NCBI RefSeq assembly: GCF_021290385.1
Contig: NZ_CP089928.1
Span: 1,286,501-1,350,500, forward strand
Origin: Microbulbifer sp. YPW16
GTDB lineage: Bacteria > Pseudomonadota > Gammaproteobacteria > Pseudomonadales > Cellvibrionaceae
Direction: 5' to 3'
Length of the DNA: 64,000 nucleotides
The notes beneath the pieces are model-generated. The model was not told the DNA's origin, did not search any database, and worked only from the letters and a program-made list of their open reading frames with translations. A program made the position numbers and the translations under genes. Shown here piece by piece: positions 38,015-46,236 of the stretch (its first letter is position 1; each line of letters opens with the position of its first letter).

Positions 38015-39160
38015 CTAAAACGACACCCGTCGCCTTTCCGTACCTATGGCCATGAGGATACCGAAGCCCGCCATCAGGGTGATGACTGAAGTGCCGCCGT
38101 AACTCACCAGCGGCAGGGGCACCCCCACCACTGGCAGCAATCCGGTCACCATGCCGATATTCACAAACACATAGACAAAGAAAGTCAGCGTAATACTCCC
38201 CGCCAACAATCGCCCGAATACATCCTGGGCCATAAAACTAATATAGATCCCCCGGGCAATGATCAGCACGTATAGCAGGAGAAGCAACAAAGCACCGCGC
38301 ATGCCCCATTCCTCGGAGAGTACCGCGATGATGAAATCGGTATGGCTCTCCGGCAGGAAATCCAGCTGCGACTGTGTTCCCTGCATATACCCCTTGCCGT
38401 AGATGCCGCCGGAACCGATCGCAGCCTTGGACTGGAAGATGTTCCAGCCGGCGCCAAGCCGGTCCGCATCCGGGTTGAAGAGGGTGAGAATGCGCTGGCG
38501 CTGGTAATCCCGCAGGCCCCACTGCCAGATCGGCCAGGCTGCCATCAGCAGCGCCAGCAATGCGCCGCCGATCATGCGCCAGCTGAGGCCGGCCAGGTAG
38601 AGGGCGAACACACCGGAGGCTGCGATGAGGATCGAGGTACCCAGGTCGGGTTGCTGGACGATCAGCGCCGCCGGTATGGCGGCAATCGCCAGGGCGCCGG
38701 CGATGCTGATCAGTGATGGCGGCAGGGTGCGCTTGTGCAGGAAGGCCGCCACCGACATTGGCACCGCCAGCTTGAGGGCCTCCGAGGGCTGGAAGCGGAA
38801 ACCGCCAATCTCCAGCCAGCGCTGCGCGCCCTTGGCCCCCACCCCCACATAGAGCACCGCCACCAGCAGGCAGCAGCCAATGACATACAACCAGGGCGAC
38901 CAGCGCCGGTACATATCCGGTGGTATCTGGGCGGCCACCAGCATGCCGGCGAAGGCGACCCCCATAAAGATCGCCTGGCGGCGCACATGGTGAAACTCCC
39001 CCCCGGAGGCACTGTAGAGCACCACCAGGCCGGTACCGCATAGAATCAACAACAGCACCAGCAGGGGTACGTCGATATGCCAGCGGCGCGACAGGCTGAC
39101 CGGGCGGCTGAGGCTGCTGTGGGAATCCGGCAGCCGGTGCATGAAATCGCGACTAGCCAC
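38015..39160 (-). CDS. rodA: rod-shape SEDS glycosyltransferase RodA
   Basis: A 381-residue integral membrane SEDS protein with about 10 helices, the peptidoglycan polymerase partner of PBP2 in the elongasome. Seen: KGAQRWLEIGGFRFQPSE near the middle, the ESHTDFIIAVLSEEWG acidic loop, and C-terminal LPLVSYGGTSVI. A GTG start at 39160 follows GGAGG and overlaps the mrdA stop by eight bases, coupling RodA to PBP2. Confidence 0.95.
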   Translation of the reverse strand: MASRDFMHRLPDSHSSLSRPVSLSRRWHIDVPLLVLLLILCGTGLVVLYSASGGEFHHVRRQAIFMGVAFAGMLVAAQIPPDMYRRWSPWLYVIGCCLLVAVLYVGVGAKGAQRWLEIGGFRFQPSEALKLAVPMSVAAFLHKRTLPPSLISIAGALAIAAIPAALIVQQPDLGTSILIAASGVFALYLAGLSWRMIGGALLALLMAAWPIWQWGLRDYQRQRILTLFNPDADRLGAGWNIFQSKAAIGSGGIYGKGYMQGTQSQLDFLPESHTDFIIAVLSEEWGMRGALLLLLLYVLIIARGIYISFMAQDVFGRLLAGSITLTFFVYVFVNIGMVTGLLPVVGVPLPLVSYGGTSVITLMAGFGILMAIGTERRRVSF

Positions 39161-41042
39161 TGGTCACCTCCTCCCCGGTTTTCGTGTGGGCGCGTGCTGT
39201 TTCCTCGAGCGGGCGCGATATCCAGTCGGCAAACAGCTCCCGCGCCACCGGCGCGGCAACGCCGCCACCGGTCTCACCATTTTCCACCAGCACCGCCACG
39301 GCGATCTGCGGATCATCCACCGGGGCAAAAGCGATAAACAGGGCGTGGTCCCGGTGACGCTCTTTCAATGCTTCGGAATCGTATTGCTCCCCCTGGGCGA
39401 TGCCCACCACCTGCGCCGTGCCGGATTTGCCGGCGACGCGGAAATCCAGGTCAGCACCGGCCTTCTTGCCGGTACCCTTCTGGTGATAGACCACCGACTC
39501 CATGCCCTCAAAAATCAGGTCCCAGTTCTCTTCGCTGGCCTCGACGTGGTGCAGCACTTCCGGCGGCTGCTCGACACCGTCAATCGCCATTACTACCTGC
39601 GGTTTGAAGTGCGTACCGCGGTTGGCCATGGTGGCGGTCATCACCGCCAGCTGCAGCGGCGTGGCCAGCACAAAGCCCTGGCCCAACACGGCGTTCAGGC
39701 TGTCCCCCGGGAACCAGGGCATGCCGCGGGCGCCGCGCTTCCAGGCCCGCGACGGGAACAGGCCCGGCCGCTCGATGGGGAGGTCGATCCCGGTCCTCGC
39801 GCCGAGGCCGAAGCGGGTGGCGATGTCGTGCATACCGTCGATGCTCCAGCGGTGTGCGGTGTCATAGAAGAAGACATCACAACTCTCGGTCAGGGCCTGG
39901 ATCAGGTCGATCTTCTCCCCGTGCCCCCAGCGCTTCCAGTCCCGGTACAGCCGGGTGTCGTTGGGCAGCCGGTAGAATCCCGGGTCCTTCACCTCGGTCT
40001 CGCGGTCAATCACACCGGCGGCCAGCGCCCCCAGGCCCATCATCGGCTTGAGCGTCGACCCCGGCGGGTACTGGCCCTGCAGGGCACGGTTGAACAGGGG
40101 CACATCGAGGGAATCACTCAGGGCCCGGTAATCCTTGAAGCTGATGCCGGTCACGAAGAGGTTGGGGTCAAAGGACGGCTGGCTGACGAATGCCAGGACA
40201 CCGCCATTCTTCACATCCAGGGCCACGACAGCACCGCGGTTATCGCCCAGGGCTTCAGTGGCCACCTGTTGCAGGCGGGCGTCCAGGTGCAGGGTCAGCT
40301 CGCTGCCAGGCTTGGGATCGTGGCGCTCCAGCACCCGCAGGACCCGGCCGCGGGCGTTGGTCTCCACATTCTCATAGCCCACTTCCCCGAGCAGCACATC
40401 CTCATAGGAGCGCTCCAGCCCCACCTTGCCAATACTCTGGGTACCGCGGTAGCGCCGCACGTCCTCCTCGGTAAAGCTGGACAGCTCCCGGTCGTTGATA
40501 CGCCCGACATAGCCGACACTGTGGGCAAACAGCTTCTTGAGGGGGTAATAGCGCACCAGCTCCGCCTCCACCGACACCCCCGGCAGGCGAAACTCATTGA
40601 CACTGATGCGGGCAATTTCCTGCTCGGACAGGCGAAAGCGCAAGGGGATTGGCTGGAAGGGCCGACGGCGCTCCAGGCGGTCGCGGAATTTCTTGACGTC
40701 ACTCTCGTCGAGCTGCACCAGGCGACCGATCAGTTCCAGGGACGCATCCAGGTCGGAGACCCGCTCCATCACCAGGGACAGCGTATAGCTGGGCCGGTTG
40801 TCCGCCAGCATGGTGCCGTTGCGATCGTAGATCAGGCCGCGGGTGGGGGGCACCGGACGCACCTGGATACGGTTCTCGTCCGACTGGGTGCGGTAGTCCT
40901 CGTAATTGACCACCTGCAGGTGATAGAAGCGCGCCACCAACACAGAAAGCAACGCCACCACACCCGCCAGCGCCACCAGCATACGATGGCGGAACAGCCG
41001 CTGCTCGGTGTGGCGGTCTTTGAGTTGCAGATCTTCGACCAT
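39153..41042 (-). CDS. mrdA: penicillin-binding protein 2
   Basis: A 629-residue class B PBP (transpeptidase) of the elongasome. One N-terminal membrane anchor (about 20-45), a pedestal region with PPTRGLIYDRNGTMLADNRP, and the transpeptidase domain with SxxK in GSTLKPMMG, SxN as ESCD, and KSGT in VAGKSGTAQV. RPGLFPSRAWKRG is typical of PBP2. Translationally coupled to rodA. Upstream lies rlmH-rsfS-nadD; the AT-rich 41043-41171 gap may carry a promoter. Confidence 0.96.
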   Translation of the reverse strand: MVEDLQLKDRHTEQRLFRHRMLVALAGVVALLSVLVARFYHLQVVNYEDYRTQSDENRIQVRPVPPTRGLIYDRNGTMLADNRPSYTLSLVMERVSDLDASLELIGRLVQLDESDVKKFRDRLERRRPFQPIPLRFRLSEQEIARISVNEFRLPGVSVEAELVRYYPLKKLFAHSVGYVGRINDRELSSFTEEDVRRYRGTQSIGKVGLERSYEDVLLGEVGYENVETNARGRVLRVLERHDPKPGSELTLHLDARLQQVATEALGDNRGAVVALDVKNGGVLAFVSQPSFDPNLFVTGISFKDYRALSDSLDVPLFNRALQGQYPPGSTLKPMMGLGALAAGVIDRETEVKDPGFYRLPNDTRLYRDWKRWGHGEKIDLIQALTESCDVFFYDTAHRWSIDGMHDIATRFGLGARTGIDLPIERPGLFPSRAWKRGARGMPWFPGDSLNAVLGQGFVLATPLQLAVMTATMANRGTHFKPQVVMAIDGVEQPPEVLHHVEASEENWDLIFEGMESVVYHQKGTGKKAGADLDFRVAGKSGTAQVVGIAQGEQYDSEALKERHRDHALFIAFAPVDDPQIAVAVLVENGETGGGVAAPVARELFADWISRPLEETARAHTKTGEEVTSG

Positions 41043-41171
41043 GGGAATTCGCTGGCGATACTCAGGCTAAGTGGCGCAAAAATTGTCTATTTTGCATACA
41101 TTATCACAACTGACCAGCGATTAATGGGCAGTGGTCATCACTGCCCAGACAGGCCAGCCGCGGTTGTCGGG

Positions 41172-41648
41172 TCACTTGTGGTAGGGATGACCGGTCAGCA
41201 GGGTCCACGCACGATATAGTTGCTCCGCGAGCACCACGCGCACCAGCGGGTGCGGCAGTGTCAGGGGCGAGAGCGACCAGCGCTGGCGGGCCCGCGCGAG
41301 CGCCTCGTCAGCAAGCCCGTCGGGGCCGCCGACCAGCAGGCTGACGTTTTCCCCCAGCATCTGCCAGTCCGCCAGCTGGCGGGACAGCTGCTCGGTGGAC
41401 CAGGGCTTGCCCTTCACGTCCAGCGCCACCACATGCTCTCTCGGGCCGAGTGCGGCCAGCATGGACTCCCCCTCCTTGCGCCGGGCCTTTTCGACCAGCG
41501 CCGGCGAGTTTTTCTGGCCCCGCTGCCCCAGGGGGATTTCCACCATCTCGAGGGTCATCTCCCGCGGCAGGCGGCGGGCATACTCGCTGTAGCCCTCCTG
41601 CACCCAGCCCGGCATCTTTCCGCCGGCGGCCAGGATACGGATCTTCAC
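41172..41648 (-). CDS. rlmH: 23S rRNA pseudouridine-1915 N3-methyltransferase
   Basis: A 158-residue SPOUT-fold methyltransferase that modifies pseudouridine 1915 of helix 69. [30 protein letters not shown], and the SAM-binding knot [14 protein letters not shown] with [22 protein letters not shown] near the end match the family (about 155 residues). The start overlaps the rsfS stop by four bases. Confidence 0.96.
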   Translation of the reverse strand: MKIRILAAGGKMPGWVQEGYSEYARRLPREMTLEMVEIPLGQRGQKNSPALVEKARRKEGESMLAALGPREHVVALDVKGKPWSTEQLSRQLADWQMLGENVSLLVGGPDGLADEALARARQRWSLSPLTLPHPLVRVVLAEQLYRAWTLLTGHPYHK

Positions 41649-41989
41649 TGCTTGCCGTCGCGCGATGCCGGGGTCATGGACCAGAGTTTCTCCAGCTCGT
41701 AGAAGCTGCGCGTCTCGGCCTGCATCACGTGCACCACCAGGTCGCCGTAGTCCACCAGTACCCAGTCGCTCTGCTCCATGCCCTCGACACCGATCGGCCG
41801 GATACCGGCTTTTTCCCGGACCTCGTCCACCACGTTATTGGCCAGCGACTTCACCTGGCGATTGGAGGTGCCGGTGCAGATCACCAGCGTGTCCATCACG
41901 TCGCTCAGCTCCGAAACATCCAGGGCCACAATGTCCTGGCCTTTCAGGTCCTCGAGCGCGGTAACGGCAATATCTTTAATCTTTGTCAT
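41645..41989 (-). CDS. rsfS: ribosome silencing factor RsfS
   Basis: A 114-residue DUF143 protein that binds uL14 and blocks subunit joining in starvation. Conserved [53 protein letters not shown] and the acidic end are visible. Between nadD (6-base gap) and rlmH (4-base overlap) in the usual order. Confidence 0.95.
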   Translation of the reverse strand: MTKIKDIAVTALEDLKGQDIVALDVSELSDVMDTLVICTGTSNRQVKSLANNVVDEVREKAGIRPIGVEGMEQSDWVLVDYGDLVVHVMQAETRSFYELEKLWSMTPASRDGKQ

Positions 41990-41995
41990 AACACC

Positions 41996-42691
41996 TTAAT
42001 TCTGGCCGGCACCATCGCCGGCCCCTGTATAGAGTTGATTGTCTTCAATGTACTGTAAGACCGCCGCCGGCAGCAGGAAGCGCGGCGAGCGGCCGTCCGC
42101 CACCAGCTGGCGGATATGTGTGGCCGAGATCGGCAACAGGGTCTGCTCGCGCAGCACCAGGCGGCCGCGGGGTTCCGAGAGCAGGTGGCTCACCTCGCCG
42201 GCATGCCGCTCCATCAGTACCGCCACCTCCTCGTGGCCCGGCCCCGAATTCCGGTGTGGCAGCTGCCAGCCCGGACGCGTCACCACCACCAGGTGGGCCA
42301 GCTCCAGCAGGTGCTCCCAGCGGTGCCAGGACGGCAGCGTGAGCAGCGAGTCCAGGCCCATGCAGAAAGCCAGCGATACCTCTTCGCCCAGCTCCGCACG
42401 GAGCTCCTCGAGCGTATCCACGGTATAGGTGTCGCCAGCCCGCCGCAGTTCACGTTCATCCAGTTGCAGTTCACTGCAACCCCGCAGGGCGATCGCCAGC
42501 ATCTCGCGGCGATGCGCCCCCGATACCCCGGGGGTCTCGCGGTGAGCGGGGCGATGGCTGGGCAGCATACGCATTTCGTCGACCCCCAGCGCCTCTTTCA
42601 GTTCCAGCGCCATGCGCAGGTGGCCGAAATGCACCGGGTCAAAGGTACCGCCGAACAGCGCAATGGAGCGAAGTCTGCGCGCATCCGCCAT
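41996..42691 (-). CDS. nadD: nicotinate-mononucleotide adenylyltransferase
   Basis: A 231-residue NadD that adenylates nicotinate mononucleotide in NAD synthesis. The nucleotidyltransferase motif GGTFDPVHFGHLRMA is near the N-terminus, FCMGLDSLLTLPSWHRW in the middle, and ISATHIRQLVADG near the C-terminus. The ATG at 42691 follows GGGGAGGC; the open frame extends further upstream into proA, but that part is not homologous. The gene begins inside the 3' end of the proA neighbourhood, implying one transcript. Confidence 0.95.
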   Translation of the reverse strand: MADARRLRSIALFGGTFDPVHFGHLRMALELKEALGVDEMRMLPSHRPAHRETPGVSGAHRREMLAIALRGCSELQLDERELRRAGDTYTVDTLEELRAELGEEVSLAFCMGLDSLLTLPSWHRWEHLLELAHLVVVTRPGWQLPHRNSGPGHEEVAVLMERHAGEVSHLLSEPRGRLVLREQTLLPISATHIRQLVADGRSPRFLLPAAVLQYIEDNQLYTGAGDGAGQN

Positions 42692-42728
42692 GGCTGCCTC
42701 CCCTGTCCCCGTCACCACTCGCGCCGGC

Positions 42729-44021
42729 TCACTGGCGAACCTGCCCGTCGCCCAGCACAATCCATTTCTGTGAAGTGAGCCCCTCCAGTCCCACGGGGCC
42801 GCGGGCGTGGATTTTATCCGTACTGATACCGATTTCAGCCCCCAGGCCGTATTCAAAGCCATCGGCAAAACGCGTCGACGCATTCACGATCACGGAGCTG
42901 GCGTCAACCTCGGCCAGGAAACGCCGGGCACGACTGTAGTCCTCGGTGACAATGGCCTCGGTATGCCCGGAGCCGTAACTGGCGATATGCTCCATGGCAC
43001 CATCGATATCTGCCACCACCCGGATCGCCAGGATCGGCGCCAGGTACTCCTCACTCCAGTCGCCCTCGCTGGCCTCGGCGCAGTCACCCAGCACCTGCCG
43101 GGTACGCGGGCAACCACGCAGTTCCACGCCCTTGTCACGGTAGGCCGCAGCCAGTCGCGGCAGGATATCGTCGGCAACCCCGTCCGCCACCAGCAGGGTT
43201 TCCATGGCGTTGCAGACGCCGTAGCGATGGGTCTTGGCATTCAGGGCAATATTGAAGGCCTTGTCACGATCGGCGCGGTCGTCGATATACACATGGCAGA
43301 CGCCGTGCAGGTGCTTGATCACCGGTACCCGCGCATCGCGGCTGACCCGCTCGATCAGGCCCTGGCCACCGCGGGGGACAATCACATCCACGTACTCGGG
43401 CATGCTGATCAATGCCCCCACGGCCGCGCGATCGGTGGTATCCACCACCTGGACCGCAGTTTCCGGCAGGCCGGCCTCACCGAGACCAGCGGCGATGCAG
43501 GCGGCAATGGCGCCATTGGAGTGCAGGGCCTCACTGCCACCACGCAGGATCGTGGCATTGCCGGACTTGAGGCACAGGCTGGCAGCATCGACCGTCACGT
43601 TGGGGCGCGATTCATAGATGATGCCCACCACACCCAGTGGCACACGCATCCGGCCCACCTGGATACCGCTGGGCCGGTAGGCCATGTCCTCGATCTCGCC
43701 AACCGGATCCGGCAACTCGGCGATCTGCTGCAGGCCAGCGATCATCGCGTCGATGCGCTCGTCGTTCAGCTCCAGCCGGTCGAGCAGTGCCGCGTCCAGG
43801 CCACTGTCGCGGCCGGCCTGCATATCCCGCGCATTGGCTTCCCTGACCGCCTCACGGTCACTATCCAGTCGCGCCGCGATCGCCCGCAGGGCACGGTTCT
43901 TGGTGGCCGTATCCGCCCGGGCCATCAACCGCGAGGCGGCGCGGGCGGCACGCCCCATCCCTGCGATACGTTCCTCGGCGGACTGCTGCCCGGCCTCTGC
44001 CGGGGTACTGGCGCTGTTCAC
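42729..44021 (-). CDS. proA: gamma-glutamyl phosphate reductase
   Basis: A 430-residue NADPH-dependent reductase making glutamate-5-semialdehyde for proline. Typical segments: [28 protein letters not shown], catalytic cysteine in [12 protein letters not shown], and [25 protein letters not shown] near the end. Next to nadD as in Pseudomonas. proB is not in the window. Confidence 0.96.
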   Translation of the reverse strand: MNSASTPAEAGQQSAEERIAGMGRAARAASRLMARADTATKNRALRAIAARLDSDREAVREANARDMQAGRDSGLDAALLDRLELNDERIDAMIAGLQQIAELPDPVGEIEDMAYRPSGIQVGRMRVPLGVVGIIYESRPNVTVDAASLCLKSGNATILRGGSEALHSNGAIAACIAAGLGEAGLPETAVQVVDTTDRAAVGALISMPEYVDVIVPRGGQGLIERVSRDARVPVIKHLHGVCHVYIDDRADRDKAFNIALNAKTHRYGVCNAMETLLVADGVADDILPRLAAAYRDKGVELRGCPRTRQVLGDCAEASEGDWSEEYLAPILAIRVVADIDGAMEHIASYGSGHTEAIVTEDYSRARRFLAEVDASSVIVNASTRFADGFEYGLGAEIGISTDKIHARGPVGLEGLTSQKWIVLGDGQVRQ

Positions 44022-44140
44022 TATGGCTCTCCGTGCTGTTTACTGCATGACCGGTAATAAATAAGGCCGCGCAGTATAACGCACCGACAGCGCAATGCGG
44101 CCAAACGGCAGCGCGGAATGAAACCCGGCCGGGCTGCGGG

Positions 44141-44716
44141 CTACTCCCGGGTCCAGCGGTCCAGGTTGGATGCGATGGTGGCGAGGCGTTCCAGCGGGTC
44201 CCCGGTACCCAGCAAGTCGATCCGCACGCTGTCCTCCAGCGGCAGCAGCTGGGCCAGCTGCCACGACAGGGCATCCGCAGAGTCGACCGGGGAAAACTTG
44301 AGGGACAGCATGGCGGCGTGGTCTTTCAGCTCCTCCAGCATTGCCAGCAGGCCGTCGCACTCCGGGGGGACGGGCCGCTCCGGCTCGTCGGGCAGCCACT
44401 CCACATCGCCCAACAACAGGCCATCCTCCGCCCGCCGGGTGTCCAGTAGCCGGAAGCGGCGCTGGCCGAGCACGTCCACATGCAACAGGCCCTCGTCGCC
44501 CTGGCTCCAGTCGACAATCTGCACTTCCACGCCAACCGGCCAGACCTGCGCCCGCCCCACCTCACTGCCGTCGCGAATCAGCACCACCCCGAAGCCGGTA
44601 CCGGATTTCAGTGATTCACTCACGAGCCGCAGGTAGCGCTGCTCAAAAATCCGCAATGGCAGGGTGATGCCGGGAAACAACGCGACACGCAGGGGAAACA
44701 GGGGGATCTGCTGCAA
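44141..44716 (-). CDS. LON substrate-binding-domain protein
   Basis: A 191-residue protein made of the LON N-terminal (PUA-like) domain alone, with no ATPase or protease part. IPLFPLRVALFPGITLPLRIFEQRYLRL and the glycine/arginine-rich middle (LGQRRFRLLDTRRAEDGLL) fit the family. Stand-alone forms are common in proteobacteria; their function is not known, perhaps recognition of misfolded proteins or RNA. Divergent from the zinc peptidase gene. Confidence 0.88.
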   Translation of the reverse strand: MQQIPLFPLRVALFPGITLPLRIFEQRYLRLVSESLKSGTGFGVVLIRDGSEVGRAQVWPVGVEVQIVDWSQGDEGLLHVDVLGQRRFRLLDTRRAEDGLLLGDVEWLPDEPERPVPPECDGLLAMLEELKDHAAMLSLKFSPVDSADALSWQLAQLLPLEDSVRIDLLGTGDPLERLATIASNLDRWTRE

Positions 44717-44843
44717 AACGGGCTCTCACTCCGGACCGGTAACTCATTAAAAGATAACATCTGCCGTCCGCCAGCCCACCCCCGAAAAAGAATTTTGTGC
44801 CACCTGGTCTAGACTCTAGGAAAAGTGGTTGTGGAGAATGCCC

Positions 44844-45752
44844 ATGCGGTGGCAGAAAGGTCGCAGAAGCAGCAATGTGGAGGACCGCCGCGGCGAATCC
44901 GGGGCCGGGGGCGCCGGTGGCCTGGGTAACCTGCTGGCCCTTGCGCCGCTGTTGCTCCGCAGCAAGACCGGCTGGATCATCCTGGCGGTACTGGCACTGT
45001 TCTACCTGTTCGGCGGAAACCAGCTCTTTACCGGCGCCCCCCGGGAAGCCCCCCCGGGGCTGGACAGCGGCCAGGCTGGCCAGCCCGGCACGGCAGCGGG
45101 CTCCGGCAGTGATACGGTGGCGGACTTTGTCTCGGTCGTGCTCGCCGACACCGAGGACACCTGGGGCAAGCTGTTCCAGACCGCCGGTTCCCGCTATACC
45201 CCCCCCAAGCTGGTCCTCTATGACGACATGATTCGCTCCGCCTGCGGCACCAACTCCTCCGCCGTGGGGCCCTTCTACTGCCCTGGCGACGGCAAGGTCT
45301 ACCTGGACCTGGATTTCCTCGGTGAACTGCGCAGGATGGGTGCTTCCGGTGACTTTGCGTTTGCCTACGTCATCGCCCACGAGGTCGGGCACCATGTGCA
45401 GAACCTGCTGGGCACGTCCCAGAAAGTGCAACAGGCGCGCATGCAGTCTGACAAGGCCACCGGCAATCGCCTGTCCGTCATGCTCGAGCTGCAGGCCGAC
45501 TGCTACGCCGGCGTCTGGGCCTTCTATGCACACCGTGACCGCCAGATGCTGGAGCCCGGCGATATCGAGGAAGGCCTGGCCGCTGCCTCGGCGGTTGGTG
45601 ATGACGTGATCCAGCGTCGCTCCGGCCGGGCGATCACGCCCGACGCCTTCACCCATGGCAGCGCCGAGCAGCGCATGTTCTGGTTCAAGCGCGGCTTCAC
45701 CACCGGGGACGTGAACCAGTGCAATACATTCGCTGCCATGTCCGGCCAATAA
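44844..45752 (+). CDS. neutral zinc metallopeptidase YpfJ-like
   Basis: A 302-residue membrane-anchored putative peptidase. MRWQKGRRSSNVEDRRG at the N-terminus matches YpfJ, and a single helix lies at about 35-65 (IILAVLALFYLFGG). The catalytic domain carries HExxH in AYVIAHEVGHHVQNLL, the ELQADCYAG helix with the likely third ligand and RMFWFKRGF near the end. The ATG at 44844 follows GTGGAG. Family function is not established. Confidence 0.9.
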   Translation: MRWQKGRRSSNVEDRRGESGAGGAGGLGNLLALAPLLLRSKTGWIILAVLALFYLFGGNQLFTGAPREAPPGLDSGQAGQPGTAAGSGSDTVADFVSVVLADTEDTWGKLFQTAGSRYTPPKLVLYDDMIRSACGTNSSAVGPFYCPGDGKVYLDLDFLGELRRMGASGDFAFAYVIAHEVGHHVQNLLGTSQKVQQARMQSDKATGNRLSVMLELQADCYAGVWAFYAHRDRQMLEPGDIEEGLAAASAVGDDVIQRRSGRAITPDAFTHGSAEQRMFWFKRGFTTGDVNQCNTFAAMSGQ

Positions 45753-45846
45753 CGCACGCTTCACACGCAATATTGAGAATGCGGCTGCTAAGCTCACACC
45801 GCATCCGCTATCATCGACAACCTTTCAGACCAATTGGAGAAATACC

Positions 45847-46128
45847 ATGCCGAAAGCCACTGCGCGCCACATCCTGGTAGAGACGGAAGAAAAGTGCCAG
45901 GAACTGAAAAAGAAAATCGAGGAGGGTGGCGACTTTGCCGCTATCGCCCAGGAACAATCCAAGTGCCCTTCCGGGCGCAACGGCGGCGACCTTGGGGAGT
46001 TCAGCAAGGGACAGATGGTGCCGGAATTCGATGAGGCCGTGTTTACCGGTGAGCTGAATAAAGTCCTGGGGCCGATCAAGACACAATTTGGCTATCACCT
46101 GGTAGAGGTCACCAGTCGCAGCGACTGA
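45847..46128 (+). CDS. ppiC: parvulin-type peptidyl-prolyl isomerase
   Basis: A 93-residue PpiC-type prolyl isomerase consisting only of the parvulin domain. ARHILVETEEKC, the GGDLGEFSKGQMVPEFDEAVF core and the terminal FGYHLVEVTSR are clear. No signal peptide, so cytosolic. TTGGAGAA precedes the ATG. Length equals E. coli PpiC (93). Confidence 0.95.
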   Translation: MPKATARHILVETEEKCQELKKKIEEGGDFAAIAQEQSKCPSGRNGGDLGEFSKGQMVPEFDEAVFTGELNKVLGPIKTQFGYHLVEVTSRSD

Positions 46129-46236
46129 TCAATTGCCTGCGCCCACTGAGACCAACGGCCCAGGGGGCGCAGCTATTGTCACTTTATGTCAATGCACCCT
46201 CTCGGGCTATCGGGCGCTCGCCAACCCTGGTCCATC

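Noticed and set aside
39141..41219. A 692-codon open frame on the plus strand opposite mrdA
   Set aside because: mrdA on the minus strand has all penicillin-binding motifs; the opposite frame is His/Gly/Arg-rich, has no recognisable domain and arises from high GC codon use.
44643..45797. A 384-codon minus-strand frame opposite the zinc peptidase gene
   Set aside because: The plus-strand gene has HExxH and the conserved N-terminus; the antisense frame runs into the LON-domain gene and shows no family.
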